Part shown: positions 63,200 through 64,000 of the stretch, one piece after another
Layout of the letters: every line of letters begins with the position of its first letter
How positions within the stretch are numbered: the first letter of the stretch is position 1
Source: Haliclona indistincta
Lineage: Eukaryota > Porifera > Demospongiae > Haplosclerida > Chalinidae
Direction of reading: 5' to 3'
Assembly (NCBI GenBank): GCA_964017065.1
Contig: OZ024789.1
Coordinates: 11,242,914 to 11,306,913 of the forward strand
DNA: 64,000 nt
Notes under the pieces: model-generated
Database searches by the model: none
Told to the model about the DNA's origin: nothing
Seen by the model: only the letters and a program-made list of their open reading frames with translations
Translations under genes and position numbers: made by a program

Positions 63200-64000
63200 T
63201 TATACTAACGAAGTTGTCAAATATTTATTCCTAGCCGATTCCTCCGCACAAACTCTATAAGCAATTCCAGAGTTGTTATAAGTTCGAAATCTATTGTAGA
63301 CCTGTACTTCAAAAGATCCTCCTCCAACTAGTATCAGAACCTCAGCTCTTGCAAGAACAGCTTGCTCTACCTGTGCATTATATCCGCTATCGTGTGTTTT
63401 ACTATATTCAGTCAGTAGTAACTTGTGCTTAAGCATGTTTGTGCCAAAGACTCGTCTTGTAGCCCAGTCACCAAGATATAGAACTGGTAGACCATAATGG
63501 GTGGACAGGTTTTGAGCGAGGTTGTAGAACAGCTGAAAGCAATAGTCGTAGATAGCTGTATTATTTCTGAGCATGACTTTTTCAGATCGTAGATGGACTC
63601 CAATAAACTTAGTGTGTAGATTAGGAAGTTTGCTTAATAACAGTCTATTTGAGCTACGGATGATACTGTGGCTATGAGGCAACGGGATACTTGGCCCAGG
63701 ATAGGGAACCGCAAAATTTTTCATGTAAAGTCTAAAGCGTGGATGGTTTTCAAGACCTCTCCATTGCTTGATGAGGATAGTCACTCTTCCCTGGTCATGA
63801 ATACCACACAGTTTACTGATCTCTTGAGGTGACGTGTCGTGACCAGCTAGAATATGACAACACTTGACAAAATGAAATGGTTTGAGAGAACGGATACTGG
63901 CTTCATGGTTAAGTTGATGCAATAGTCTAGAGCTGATATTTTTATGGCAGTCCACATTGTAGATGTGATGTGCTGGTACAGGAGTCTGGAGTGTGCGGCC
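63200..64000 (-). CDS. Glycosyltransferase-like protein, gene 4 (partial, runs off the right edge)
   Basis: The minus strand is open from base 64000 to TAA at 63202-63200, covering about 266 C-terminal residues. It holds KCCHILAGHDTSPQEISKLC, FIGVHLRSEK, YCFQLFYNLAQNLSTHYGLP and EVLILVGGGSFEVQVYNRF. It stops at TSLV, because GAA of the paralogs is TAA here, so the last five residues (EDVVL in genes 2 and 3) are lost. One codon is also deleted after EKVMLRN. It is otherwise intact within the window, and probably a functional paralog of genes 2 and 3. Confidence 0.7.
   Translation of the reverse strand, partial: GRTLQTPVPAHHIYNVDCHKNISSRLLHQLNHEASIRSLKPFHFVKCCHILAGHDTSPQEISKLCGIHDQGRVTILIKQWRGLENHPRFRLYMKNFAVPYPGPSIPLPHSHSIIRSSNRLLLSKLPNLHTKFIGVHLRSEKVMLRNNTAIYDYCFQLFYNLAQNLSTHYGLPVLYLGDWATRRVFGTNMLKHKLLLTEYSKTHDSGYNAQVEQAVLARAEVLILVGGGSFEVQVYNRFRTYNNSGIAYRVCAEESARNKYLTTSLV

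Overview
The window is nuclear DNA of an animal. Genes are split by many short GT-AG introns (46-80 bp is common), the DNA is AT-leaning, microsatellite-rich and full of small inverted-repeat transposons. The gene set (ELYS-like nucleoporin, COMMD7, CYP46-like P450s, a Death-domain protein, a fibrinogen-C-like secreted protein) is metazoan, and the mix of short introns with Death-domain and fibrinogen-like families best fits a sponge or another non-bilaterian. That placement is inference; no rRNA or mitochondrial marker is present.

Layout. 0-9 kb: a 41-bp minisatellite with a 123-bp higher-order period (361-2012), a Death-domain gene with an apparent frameshift (2506-3716), a 717-bp foldback element with 111-bp arms (4290-5006), a secreted fibrinogen-C-like gene on the minus strand (8176-5387, 3 exons), and a 540-bp tandem repeat inside its large intron. 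9-15 kb: twelve plus-strand exons encoding the C-terminal half of an ELYS/AHCTF1-like protein (9081-13100), then COMMD7 (13424-14827). 14.8-35.3 kb: three CYP46-like cytochrome P450 genes, one minus (17505-14861) and two plus (19424-25131, 29993-35257), each of 500-503 residues with almost identical exon lengths. Between the first two lie a fossil copy of the last ELYS intron and exon and a fossil P450 first exon. A single-exon glycosyltransferase-like gene (26000-27385) and a decayed LINE reverse transcriptase (about 29560-28080) sit between the second and third P450.

35-40 kb is mostly unassigned and repeat-derived, with one candidate exon (37693-37472) and a transposon-protein tail (39398-39667). 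40-49 kb is a minus-strand array of the same single-exon glycosyltransferase-like family: an N-terminal pseudogene split by a PIF/Harbinger-type element, an intact gene (44550-43249), a C-terminal pseudogene, and a second intact gene (48528-47209). A further copy runs off the right edge (64000-63200). 49-63 kb is a transposon graveyard: foldback elements, a second LINE relic, hAT C-terminal fragments, and a complete-looking Ty3/gypsy retrotransposon (54013-59458) with identical 203-bp LTRs that nevertheless lacks its protease active site and any CCHC knuckle. At 62212-62564 there is a virtually perfect 149-bp inverted repeat.

The genes do not form a pathway. The recurrent theme is local duplication (P450s, glycosyltransferase-like genes, ELYS tail) followed by transposon insertion, with several insertions datable relative to each other because duplicated empty sites are present in the same window.
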